A stretch of 64,000 bases of DNA from positions 1 to 64,000 of the forward strand of contig CAYLVM010000002.1 of the NCBI GenBank assembly GCA_964387145.1. Direction: 5' to 3'. Numbering within the stretch: position 1 is the first letter of the stretch; every line of letters begins with the position of its first letter. The notes beneath the pieces were generated by a model that worked only from the letters and a program-made list of their open reading frames with translations, did no database searches and was not told the origin of the DNA. Positions 16,653 through 24,379 of the stretch are shown piece by piece. The position numbers and the translations under genes are program-made. Source of the DNA: JAMBLL01 sp964387145. GTDB lineage: Bacteria > Actinomycetota > Acidimicrobiia > Spongiisociales > UBA5794.

Positions 16653-17282
16653 GTGGCGAAGAAGCAGCGATCCGCAGGAAAGCCTGTCGACCAGCAGAAA
16701 CAGGCCGAAAAGCAGGCTCGGAGGCAGGAACGCAAGGTTGCTGAAGCCGCTGCCAAGAGAGTGGCCGAACGCAAGCGTCGCATCAAGGCGGGTGCCGCCA
16801 TCCTCGTCGGTGTTACAGCGATCGGTCTTCTCGGATTCTCTATCTATCGCAAAGCCGTGCCCCCCGAGCTACCGGGTGTCGCCCAGGAGTTGAATCAGGG
16901 ACGCACCCACGTCGTGAATGACCGATCCGTCGGCTACTCCTCTGCGTCCCCAACGAGTGGCGCCCATAGTGGGAGTTCCCCGCGATGTGGCATCTACAAC
17001 CAGGAGATGCCGCCCGAGTTCGCCGTGCACGCACTCGAACACGGCACCGTGGTCATCTGGTATCAGCCGACCATCCCCGGCGACGAACTCTCAGCAATCC
17101 GCCGCACGGTGAACAGCTTCGACAACGGCGTGATCTTGTCACCGAACTCACAACTCGCCGACCCCGTCGTTGCCACGTCGTGGGCAAGGCTCAAGGCGTA
17201 CGACGGCGCCGATCCTGAGATCGAGCAGTTCATCACGACCTACCGCAGCCGGGGTCCTGAAGCGTTCCGGTGCGCCTACTGA
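16653..17282 (+). CDS. DUF3105-family membrane-anchored protein
   Basis: 209 aa. A Lys/Arg/Gln-rich coiled-coil N-terminus (about 1-45) precedes one transmembrane helix (about 46-66) and an extracytoplasmic domain with the DUF3105 signature PTSGAHS, RCGIYNQEM and VHALEHGTVVIWYQP. The start is GTG 16653, supported by AGAGGAGA six bases upstream. The C-terminal Cys (FRCAY) may pair with the Cys of RCGIY. Function is unknown; the family is common in actinobacteria and archaea. Confidence 0.82.
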   Translation: MAKKQRSAGKPVDQQKQAEKQARRQERKVAEAAAKRVAERKRRIKAGAAILVGVTAIGLLGFSIYRKAVPPELPGVAQELNQGRTHVVNDRSVGYSSASPTSGAHSGSSPRCGIYNQEMPPEFAVHALEHGTVVIWYQPTIPGDELSAIRRTVNSFDNGVILSPNSQLADPVVATSWARLKAYDGADPEIEQFITTYRSRGPEAFRCAY

Positions 17283-17336
17283 CCCTGCACAGGTCTGCAT
17301 AGACCGGTAGGGTCCCTGAGCGATCAGGGAGACACC

Positions 17337-17813
17337 ACGCACTCGAACGCTGAACTCATCACCTCGTTCTACGAGGCGTTCGCACAGAGAGACCACTCCT
17401 CCATGGGTGACTGCTACCACCCGGAAGCCGTGTTCTCGGACCCGGTGTTCACCCGCCTGCACGGCACTGAGGTCAGGGCGATGTGGCATATGCTCTGTGA
17501 GCAGGGGGCCGATCTCGACGTGTCGTTCGCGGCGATCGAAGCCAACCACATATCAGGTTCCGCGCATTGGCAGGCTCGCTATACGTTCGCGAGTGGGCGA
17601 CCCGTCCACAACTTCGTTCAGGCGTCGTTCACGTTCCAGGATGGCAAGATCATCGACCACAAAGATGAGTTCGATCTCTGGCAGTGGACCCGGATGGCGA
17701 TCGGACCGATCGGAACCTTTGCAGGGTGGAGTAGCCCACTCCAAAACAAGGTCCGGAGTGCAGCCGATCGGAACCTTCGCAGGTTCATCGACAAGCACCC
17801 CGAGTACGCCTAA
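17337..17813 (+). CDS. SnoaL/NTF2-like protein, probable ACG start
   Basis: 158 aa if begun at ACG 17337. The conserved NTF2-like helix (NAELITSFYEAFAQRDHSSM) and strand (YHPEAVFSDPVF) are typical of the alpha+beta cone fold of SnoaL-type isomerases and ketosteroid-isomerase-like proteins. No ATG, GTG or TTG occurs in frame between the preceding stop (17280) and ATG 17403, which would delete the first helix. AGGGAG at 17326-17331 lies five bases before the ACG. ACG is therefore my preferred start. Substrate unknown. Confidence 0.7.
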   Translation, partial: THSNAELITSFYEAFAQRDHSSMGDCYHPEAVFSDPVFTRLHGTEVRAMWHMLCEQGADLDVSFAAIEANHISGSAHWQARYTFASGRPVHNFVQASFTFQDGKIIDHKDEFDLWQWTRMAIGPIGTFAGWSSPLQNKVRSAADRNLRRFIDKHPEYA

Positions 17814-18439
17814 GACACGGTGCAGAGGTTCGGAGCGATAGCCGTCCCCTCGACCCGTTCGAGGAGTCTGCTCGAAGCATCCCCCACGAGGATCCCGAAC
17901 GCTGCTCCACCGACGACGTCAAGCGGGAAGTGTGCACCGACGTAGACCCTCGAAAGCGAGGAGGCAACGGCGACCGCGTACATTCCGGCCCCTACCCGCG
18001 GTCCTACCCGATCGTTGATCACGCCGGCAACGGCGAAAGCGACCGCGGCGTGGCCCGAGATGAAGCCAAGGCTGCCGTCGATCCGGGTGCCGAGCCGCAA
18101 CCGGGTCTCGCTGTCGAAGTCGTACGGACGACCCCTTCCCACAGCCTTCTTGACCGCTTTGGCTCCGAGCCAGGCATTGAACCCCCCAGAGACGATCGAC
18201 AACGCCGGCTCCGTTGAGCGGGTACGGATGGCAGCGAAGCCACCGATCAGGAACGGTGCAGCGAGTGCTCCTGCCTGCATGGGAAGCCACAGGAAAGGAG
18301 CAAGTTCGTCGGGAAGGCCGTTGATGCGCCGGTTGATCTCATCCTCCCTTGTACTCAACCCGCCGGATGCAGCACGAGCCGTTCCGATCAGTGTCACGAC
18401 GGCGACGGCCGTCTTGAGGGAACGCATCAGCCTCATCAT
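17810..18439 (-). CDS. PAP2-family membrane phosphatase
   Basis: 209 aa. The three phosphatase motifs are visible: KKAVGRGRPYD (KxxxxxxRP), GFISGHAAVA (PSGH-like) and SRVYVGAHFPLDVVGG (SRxxxxxHxxxD), among about five hydrophobic helices. Such enzymes remove phosphate from lipid phosphates such as undecaprenyl pyrophosphate or phosphatidate. Start ATG 18439 overlaps the stop of the kinase-flippase gene (ATGA), so the pair is co-translated. The 3' end overlaps the convergent SnoaL-like gene by 4 bp. Confidence 0.85.
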   Translation of the reverse strand: MMRLMRSLKTAVAVVTLIGTARAASGGLSTREDEINRRINGLPDELAPFLWLPMQAGALAAPFLIGGFAAIRTRSTEPALSIVSGGFNAWLGAKAVKKAVGRGRPYDFDSETRLRLGTRIDGSLGFISGHAAVAFAVAGVINDRVGPRVGAGMYAVAVASSLSRVYVGAHFPLDVVGGAAFGILVGDASSRLLERVEGTAIAPNLCTVS

Positions 18440-19923
18440 CGCCACAGCGACATCGACAGACTCAACCGTGAGATCCTGTCGAAACGGATCTCGTCCACAC
18501 CACAGCTCTCGCGAACCTCGTCGAGAACCTCGTCGTACAACCCCTCGGACTCCTTGAGGCCGCTGCGTGTCGCTCCCGAGAGCGCCAGCGGCTGCATCCG
18601 ACGTGCCGAGCGACACACGGCGTCCGTTCCCACGACATCGGTAGCAGCTGCAACAGCCCTGGCGGCCCCCACCTTGAGTGCCGTAGACATCACGAGTTCG
18701 GCGACGTCCGTATCGAGGAGTACCTGGTCGGCACTGACCTCGCTGAACCCGAAGTCGATCATCCACACGTCCCCTCGATCGTCGAGGAAGACGTTCGCGA
18801 GCCGTAGATCTCGATGAGCGAGGTACCGGGCATGCATCTTGGTCACCTCACTCCACACGGCACGGAGGACATCGTCTGTCATCTCGTTGCGGGGTACAGA
18901 GTCGAGCGACCGGCCAGCGATCGCATCCTGGGCGAGCAACATCGAGTAGTCCTCGTCGCCGATCTTGCGCCCAGCCCGTATCGCAGGCGTCCTGACTCCG
19001 ATAGAAGCTGCGACCATCGCTGCGAGGGCCTCGTGTTCGACCGCCCTCCGAAGGCTCGAGAACGCCGGTTCGTCCCCGATGTTCTTCAGGAACAACATCC
19101 TGTACATTCGAAAGAGGATGTCGGCGCTTCGCTCGTCCTTGCTCAGTGTCTTGACGAAGAGTCGCTCACCGTTGCCAAGATCGACGAAGTACGGCTTCGA
19201 TCCCCGCGCATCTACCCCTGCGGCCTTCACACGTACAGGGTCAAGACCCACGGCCCGAAGCGAGTCGACGATCTGGTAACCCGTCGGGCTGTGGTTCGGC
19301 GTGCCGAAAGCGAACCGTACCAGGGAACCGGAGGCCCATCCGATGCCGAGTGCGATGGCAAGATCGATGGGAAGACCCGACACGATCGCAACGCGCATGA
19401 GCACCCCCACCCACAGCGCCGTCCAAGCCATCCTGCGTTGTCGATGCGACAGGGCAGAGTTCGCGACGGTGAGTCCTGCAACAACGCCAGACACGTATGC
19501 GTAGAACGGTGCCACGATCTGGTCGAGTGAACCGTACGTAGCCCCCCTCGGCAGCCACCCGTACACCCAAATCGTGACCACGACCGCAACGATGCCCGCG
19601 ACAAAGAGCATCACGGTGCGCATCGGCCGCTGCCGAACGACGTACCACCCGAAGATGACCAGTGGCAGCCCGAGGGCGATGATGGCGACGACGAGCAACG
19701 CTATGTCGTCGATGATGCCGGGGATCGCTTCACCCGTGGCTGCGAGATCGGCACCCACATCAGGAACCGTCGGTGAGAACAGTGCAACGATCATCACCGA
19801 CGCGACCACGACGACCAGTGCCAACACGAGGTTGAGAATGTCTGCTGGAGACCTGACGATGTCCGGACGATCGGGGATGTCGAAGACGATCCCCTCGTAG
19901 TCACCACTAGATGCACGTCTCAT
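18436..19923 (-). CDS. Membrane domain fused to a RIO/ABC1-like kinase
   Basis: 495 aa. An N-terminal block of about six to seven hydrophobic helices (residues 30-225) is followed by a cytoplasmic kinase-like domain. Lys is in RLFVKTL, the catalytic loop is HRDLRLANVFLDD (about residue 372) and the metal loop is MIDFGFSE (about 391), so catalytic residues are intact. The membrane part resembles the helical half of flippase-like (lysyl-PG synthase type) proteins, by inference. Start ATG 19923. The operon partner is a PAP2 phosphatase, suggesting phosphorylation and dephosphorylation of a lipid carrier. Substrate unknown. Confidence 0.72.
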   Translation of the reverse strand: MRRASSGDYEGIVFDIPDRPDIVRSPADILNLVLALVVVVASVMIVALFSPTVPDVGADLAATGEAIPGIIDDIALLVVAIIALGLPLVIFGWYVVRQRPMRTVMLFVAGIVAVVVTIWVYGWLPRGATYGSLDQIVAPFYAYVSGVVAGLTVANSALSHRQRRMAWTALWVGVLMRVAIVSGLPIDLAIALGIGWASGSLVRFAFGTPNHSPTGYQIVDSLRAVGLDPVRVKAAGVDARGSKPYFVDLGNGERLFVKTLSKDERSADILFRMYRMLFLKNIGDEPAFSSLRRAVEHEALAAMVAASIGVRTPAIRAGRKIGDEDYSMLLAQDAIAGRSLDSVPRNEMTDDVLRAVWSEVTKMHARYLAHRDLRLANVFLDDRGDVWMIDFGFSEVSADQVLLDTDVAELVMSTALKVGAARAVAAATDVVGTDAVCRSARRMQPLALSGATRSGLKESEGLYDEVLDEVRESCGVDEIRFDRISRLSLSMSLWR

Positions 19924-20019
19924 GGCCACCGATGGTACCGCCCGACGGCCATCAGCCGAGGGTGGACGCCCGACCCTCACCCGCACGCTCGCAGCAGGAG
20001 CGACGTCGGTATCCCCGAC

Positions 20020-20298
20020 TCAGTACCCGCGACGTGACCGTTCGCTGTAGCCGCCACCACTGTAGGAGAGGACGTCGAAGAGGATGCCAAGACCCAGGAT
20101 GATCCAATCGAATCCGTTCACGCCGCCGGGGAAGACAGCGACCCACGTGATCGTCGTCCATGGAGCGAACAGGAACCCGATGAACGCGAAGAAGAAGTTG
20201 GTGAACGCCAGGTTCCATCGCGTCGAATCTATCAGCCACCAGACCAGGATGCCGAACCGTGGTCCGATCAGTGACATCGATGCCAGCAGACAGCACAT
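20020..20298 (-). CDS. Small membrane protein
   Basis: 92 aa. About three hydrophobic segments (residues 1-22, 30-50, 62-78), rich in Trp and Phe, and a short basic C-terminus ending RSRRGY. The segment WNLAFTNFFFAFIGFLFAPW is typical of small actinobacterial inner-membrane proteins of unknown role. It is divergent from the DUF1684 gene. Confidence 0.6.
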   Translation of the reverse strand: MCCLLASMSLIGPRFGILVWWLIDSTRWNLAFTNFFFAFIGFLFAPWTTITWVAVFPGGVNGFDWIILGLGILFDVLSYSGGGYSERSRRGY

Positions 20299-20392
20299 AG
20301 GCAGTACTCCTCACTCCGCCTACACCCACACTACCAGCGACTCTTTCCCCCTCGGCATGGAATATGACACGTACGATTCGGTTGGCGTGTGT

Positions 20393-20902
20393 ATGAACAC
20401 TTCACATCTCCTTCAGTTCCGCGAGCAGAAGGATGCCTTCTTCAAGCAATCCGATCAGTCCCCGGTACCCCCAGAGCGTCGGAGCGCTTTCACCGGCCTT
20501 GCGTACTTCCCTCCGAGCAAGGAACTGGCGTTCGAGGTCGAACTCGATGCCGTCGAACCCACAGAGGTCGAGATCAGCACGACGACCGGTGACGTGCGCT
20601 CCTACCTGCGAGTCGCGACAGCGACCTTCGCGGTCGACGATCATCAAGCCACGGTCGCCCTGTACTCGACGGGCCAGGACGGGCTCTTCCTCCCCTTCCG
20701 GGATACAACCTCTGGCGACGAGACGTACGGGGCAGGACGGTACGTCGACGTTCACCCGGGAGAAGGGGGCGTTGCTCTCCTCGACTTCAACTACGCCTAC
20801 GCCCCGTTCTGTGCGTACAGCGAGGACTACTCGTGTGCCCTTCCACCGGCCGAGAACTGGCTCGAGGTCCCGGTTCGGGCCGGGGAACGCATCCCAGACT
20901 GA
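20393..20902 (+). CDS. DUF1684-family protein
   Basis: 169 aa. It begins LLQFREQKDAFFKQSDQSPV and continues FTGLAYFPP, the N-terminal signature of DUF1684, and has the C-terminal FNYAYAPFCAYSEDYSCALP block with several conserved aromatics and two Cys. ATG 20393 is chosen by homology; ATG 20357 is possible. No Shine-Dalgarno is visible, and TACGAT at 20372-20377 may be a -10 box giving a very short leader. Members are soluble and of unknown function. Confidence 0.8.
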   Translation: MNTSHLLQFREQKDAFFKQSDQSPVPPERRSAFTGLAYFPPSKELAFEVELDAVEPTEVEISTTTGDVRSYLRVATATFAVDDHQATVALYSTGQDGLFLPFRDTTSGDETYGAGRYVDVHPGEGGVALLDFNYAYAPFCAYSEDYSCALPPAENWLEVPVRAGERIPD

Positions 20903-20924
20903 TCTGGCCTTGCTCGACTTCCTC

Positions 20925-21086
20925 ATGCCTGCCACCGACGCAGGGGTCGCTGCTCAGTTCGCAGGATGGGCGGGCATGTCGGTCGTGGCGCTCATCGTCA
21001 CCCGTCACAACCGTGATCTCCGCCTCCTCGCCATCGGACTCAGCATCCTCGTTCTCGGTGTCATGACCGTTCGAGCCGTCCACTGA
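20925..21086 (+). CDS. Very small two-helix membrane protein
   Basis: 53 aa from ATG 20925 (a TTG at 20910 would add five). Two hydrophobic segments, around GVAAQFAGWAGMSVVALIV and LRLLAIGLSILVLGVMTV, flank a basic loop (TRHNRDLR). It lies 22 bp after the DUF1684 gene and just before the candidate selenoprotein gene on the same strand, so it may be in their operon. No family recognised. Confidence 0.5.
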   Translation: MPATDAGVAAQFAGWAGMSVVALIVTRHNRDLRLLAIGLSILVLGVMTVRAVH

Positions 21087-21106
21087 GGAAGGTGCAGGAA
21101 GATAGA

Positions 21107-22090
21107 GTGGCCTCGATGTTCACGTTCTCCGAGTCACCGGTACCGGTCCGTAACGACATCCCTGAATCGTTCCGCTACCTGTGGGGCGAAATCGCTCGTC
21201 CGGGTCCCTCCCTGACGGCTCACCAACGCCGCACCGTGTTCGCCACGGCACGGGAGTCCGGCGCAGTGCCACCGGTGAACGTCGATCTTCCTCGTGTTCT
21301 CCTCGAACTAGCACGGACCCTCTCCACGAAACCTACCATCGTCGACGGTGACCTCGTGTCTCGTGCAGCCAACGACGCTGGGTATCCGGCAACCGTCGAG
21401 GTCATCGCACTCATCGCGATGCTTGGCGCCGTCGACGGCTTTCACCGTGCTCTCGGCGTCGACCTCGAGCAACTCCCCGATCCACGTACCGGCGACCCAA
21501 CGGGACGTATCGCCGAAGGCCTGACCCCGCGCCGAACCCATGTACCGATGCCCCGTGGGGCGATACCCGCCGCCCTCGACCTCCTCCCCGACATCGGTGC
21601 CACGTATCGATCGCTCTTCGGGCCTCTGTATATGACGATGGAGGAGATGGGGTCTCCGACGTTCTCCCGCACACCCGGCCTCAACCGGGCGCAGATGGAG
21701 GTCGTCTCGTCGAGGACTTCCCTGTTGAACGAGTGCTTCTACTGAACACTGTCACATGTCCGGATGCTCCGTGAGAGTGCCATCGCCTTCAACTACGAGT
21801 TCGATCCGAGAACGATCGCCGATCCGACCGTACCCATGCACATCCCCGGTGGCGAGGTGCTGCGCCGGTTCGTCGATGCGCTGTTGCGCCGTTCCGGCGG
21901 GTCTCTCGAAACCGCACGCAACGACGTTCTCCGTGATCTCGGCCCGGACGCCCTCGTCGATGCCTGCTCGGTGTTCGGAAACTTCGAGATGATGAACCGA
22001 GTCGCCGAAGGTACCGGCATCCCGATCACTCCCCACGAGATCGAACGCCGGGCGGATCTGATCGAGACGCTCGGGCTCGCAATCCCATAG
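21107..22090 (+). CDS. AhpD/CMD-like redox protein with in-frame TGA: candidate selenoprotein (CxxU)
   Basis: 327 aa if TGA 21743-21745 is read as selenocysteine (residue 213). The frame encodes an alkylhydroperoxidase/carboxymuconolactone-decarboxylase-type protein. The active-site helix is normally N-x-C-x-Y-C-x-x-x-H. Here it is SRTSLLNECFY, TGA, TLSH, so the stop replaces exactly the second redox Cys, and His217 is kept. After the TGA the frame stays open for 115 codons with native composition (IPGGEVLRRFVDALLRR, GIPITPHEIERRADLIETLG). Start GTG 21107 follows AGGAAG by five bases. Conventional calling would give two genes (ends 21745 and starts 21764). A nonsense mutation is the alternative. 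AhpD-like selenoproteins are known in other bacteria. Confidence 0.72.
21746..21779 (+). promoter_or_regulatory. SECIS-like stem-loop just after the TGA
   Basis: Lower stem CACT (21747-21750) with AGTG (21776-21779), a G-G mismatch, TCA (21752-21754) with TGA (21772-21774), a 5' bulge, then CGGA (21761-21764) with TCCG (21768-21771) and a UGC loop with G at its second place. The loop begins 19 nt after the TGA, within the range for bacterial SECIS elements. An alternative CAT/ATG hairpin with loop GTCCGG exists. No folding program was run. Confidence 0.5.
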
Positions 22091-22174
22091 ATCCGCGGAA
22101 GCCGACTCAGAATCGACAAGGTCGCACCAATCCGCGAGAATCCGGAGTGATCATCCCCTGCCTTGGAGGACATC

Positions 22175-24130
22175 ATGGCCGACAGCGGAATCGAGAACCT
22201 ACTTCAAGAAGACCGGCGCTTCCCCCCGCGCCCCGAGTTCTCGGAACAGGCCGTCGGCACGGCCGACCTCTACGAAGAGGCAGATGCCGACTACGTCGCG
22301 TACTGGACCCGGCAGGCCAAGGAGCGGATCACCTGGTACAAGGAACCGACCGAAGGACTCGACGACTCCAAGGCGCCGTTCTACAAATGGTTCGCCGACG
22401 GTGAACTCAACATCTCGTACAACTGCCTCGATAGGCATCTTGGGACCGGTGGAGACAAGGTCGCCTACCACTGGGTGGGTGAACCCGGAGACACACGCTC
22501 GATCACATACGCAGAACTGTCCGACGAGGTCAACCGGTTCGCCAACGGCTTGCGGTCGCTCGGTGTCGAGAAAGGTGACCGGGTCGCCATCTACATGGGC
22601 ATGGTTCCCGAGCTCCCCGTCGCGATGCTCGCATGTGCCCGTATCGGTGCACCCCACTCGGTGATCTTCGGAGGGTTCAGCGCAGACTCGATCATCGACC
22701 GCGTCAACGACCAGGGCGCCAAGATCCTGGTCACGTGCGACGGAGCGTGGCGCCGGGGCTCCGTGGTCCCGCTCAAGGACAACTGCGACCGGGCGATGGA
22801 AGAGACCCCAACGATCGAGCACTGCTTGGTCGTCAAGCGCATCGAGAACGATGTGTCCATCCAGGATGGCAGAGATATCTGGTGGCACGACCTCGTCGAG
22901 GACCAGCCCACCGAGTGTGTGCCAGAGGTGATGAACGCCGAGGACCTGCTCTACATCCTCTACACGTCGGGTACGACCGCCAAGCCGAAGGGAATCATGC
23001 ACACCACCGGGGGGTACCTTACCGGAGCGGTGACGACCCATGCGTTGGTGTTCGATATCAAGCCAGACTCAGACGTCTATTGGTGCGCCGCCGACATCGG
23101 GTGGGTGACCGGCCACACCTACATCGTCTACGGCCCCCTTGCGAACCACACGACGAGCGTCATGTACGAGGGAACGCCCGACTATCCGGACAAGGACCGC
23201 TTGTGGTCGATCATCGAGGAGTACGGGGTCACGATCTTCTACACGGCGCCGACGGCGATCCGTGCGTTCATGAAGTGGGGTGAGCGGTATCCGCAACGTC
23301 ACGACCTTTCCTCACTTCGACTGCTCGGCACGGTCGGGGAACCGATCAACCCGTCGGCGTGGATGTGGTACCACGACCATATCGGTCCACAGGACTGCCC
23401 GATCGTCGATACCTGGTGGCAGACAGAGACCGGTGCGATCATGATCAGCCCTCTGCCAGGGGTGACGACGACGAAGCCCGGTTCTGCGACGAAGCCGCTC
23501 CCGGGGATCTCCGCAAGCGTCGTCGACGTCGAAGGCCACCCAGTGCCGCTCGGTGGCGGCGGGTACCTTACGATCACACAGCCATGGCCTGCGATGCTGC
23601 GTTCGATCTACGGCGATGACGAGCGTTACGTCAGTACCTACTGGAGCCGCTACCCGGGGGTCTACTTCGCAGGAGACGGTGCGAAGATCGATGACGACGA
23701 GTACCTCTGGATCCTCGGGCGCGTTGACGATGTGATGAACGTCTCCGGTCACCGGATCTCCACCATGGAGGTTGAGTCGGCGCTCGTGTCGCACCCTGCC
23801 GTTGCAGAGGCCGCGGTGGTCGGGGCGGCCGATGAGCTGACGGGACAGGCCATCGCTGCCTTCGTCACACTCGTCGGCGACTACGAGGAAGAGGAGGGGC
23901 TCCTCGAGGAGCTCCGCGCTCATGTTGCGAACAAGATCGGGGCGATCGCAAAGCCGAAAACCATCATCTTCACCCCGGATCTTCCGAAGACCCGGTCGGG
24001 CAAGATCATGCGACGGCTCCTTCGCGACATCTCGGACAACCGGGCCCTCGGTGACGTCACGACTCTCGCGAACTCCGAGATCGTCCAGGCCATCGCCGAC
24101 CAGGCCGAGGCATACCGCAACGAGGACTGA
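22175..24130 (+). CDS. acs: Acetyl-CoA synthetase (AMP-forming)
   Basis: 651 aa, the usual length. Activates acetate to acetyl-AMP, then acetyl-CoA. Visible motifs are the P-loop YTSGTTAKPKG (about residues 266-276), DTWWQTETGA (about 411-420), the hinge LGRVDDVMNVSGHR and the C-terminal acetylatable Lys in PKTRSGKIMRR. Start ATG 22175 is fixed by GGAGGA at 22165-22170. It has an 84-bp gap from the candidate selenoprotein gene and its own unit. The acetylation motif implies control by lysine acetylation in this family. Confidence 0.95.
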   Translation: MADSGIENLLQEDRRFPPRPEFSEQAVGTADLYEEADADYVAYWTRQAKERITWYKEPTEGLDDSKAPFYKWFADGELNISYNCLDRHLGTGGDKVAYHWVGEPGDTRSITYAELSDEVNRFANGLRSLGVEKGDRVAIYMGMVPELPVAMLACARIGAPHSVIFGGFSADSIIDRVNDQGAKILVTCDGAWRRGSVVPLKDNCDRAMEETPTIEHCLVVKRIENDVSIQDGRDIWWHDLVEDQPTECVPEVMNAEDLLYILYTSGTTAKPKGIMHTTGGYLTGAVTTHALVFDIKPDSDVYWCAADIGWVTGHTYIVYGPLANHTTSVMYEGTPDYPDKDRLWSIIEEYGVTIFYTAPTAIRAFMKWGERYPQRHDLSSLRLLGTVGEPINPSAWMWYHDHIGPQDCPIVDTWWQTETGAIMISPLPGVTTTKPGSATKPLPGISASVVDVEGHPVPLGGGGYLTITQPWPAMLRSIYGDDERYVSTYWSRYPGVYFAGDGAKIDDDEYLWILGRVDDVMNVSGHRISTMEVESALVSHPAVAEAAVVGAADELTGQAIAAFVTLVGDYEEEEGLLEELRAHVANKIGAIAKPKTIIFTPDLPKTRSGKIMRRLLRDISDNRALGDVTTLANSEIVQAIADQAEAYRNED

Positions 24131-24142
24131 GAGGGGGGCGGA

Positions 24143-24158
24143 GGTACTTGGTACTTGG
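24143..24158 (+). repeat. Heptad repeat GGTACTT, two units
   Basis: GGTACTT occurs twice in tandem, followed by GGGG, just after acs. The same heptad forms larger arrays at 58247-58384. The remaining gap to 24379 holds no gene that I can support. Confidence 0.7.
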
Positions 24159-24379
24159 GGGATGCGCGGATAGGGAACATCCGTTCTCCGTTTGCCGTCC
24201 ACCGACTATTCACAGGCACCCAGAAACAGTCGGGGTTTCCGACTGTGAACTGTCAACTCGCCGACTACCCCCTTATTCGCTGATCCTCTTGGTACTCGGC
24301 GTACGCTTCTGGTCTCGCTGTCTCCGGGGTGACCGATGGCCGACAACGACACGAAGAAGTCCTCGTTCTTCTTCACTGC

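Noticed and set aside
21764..22090. A separate small gene starting at ATG 21764
   Set aside because: There is no ribosome binding site, it is in the same frame as the upstream gene, and the sequence between (TLSHV) completes an AhpD-type active site. It is read as part of the candidate selenoprotein.
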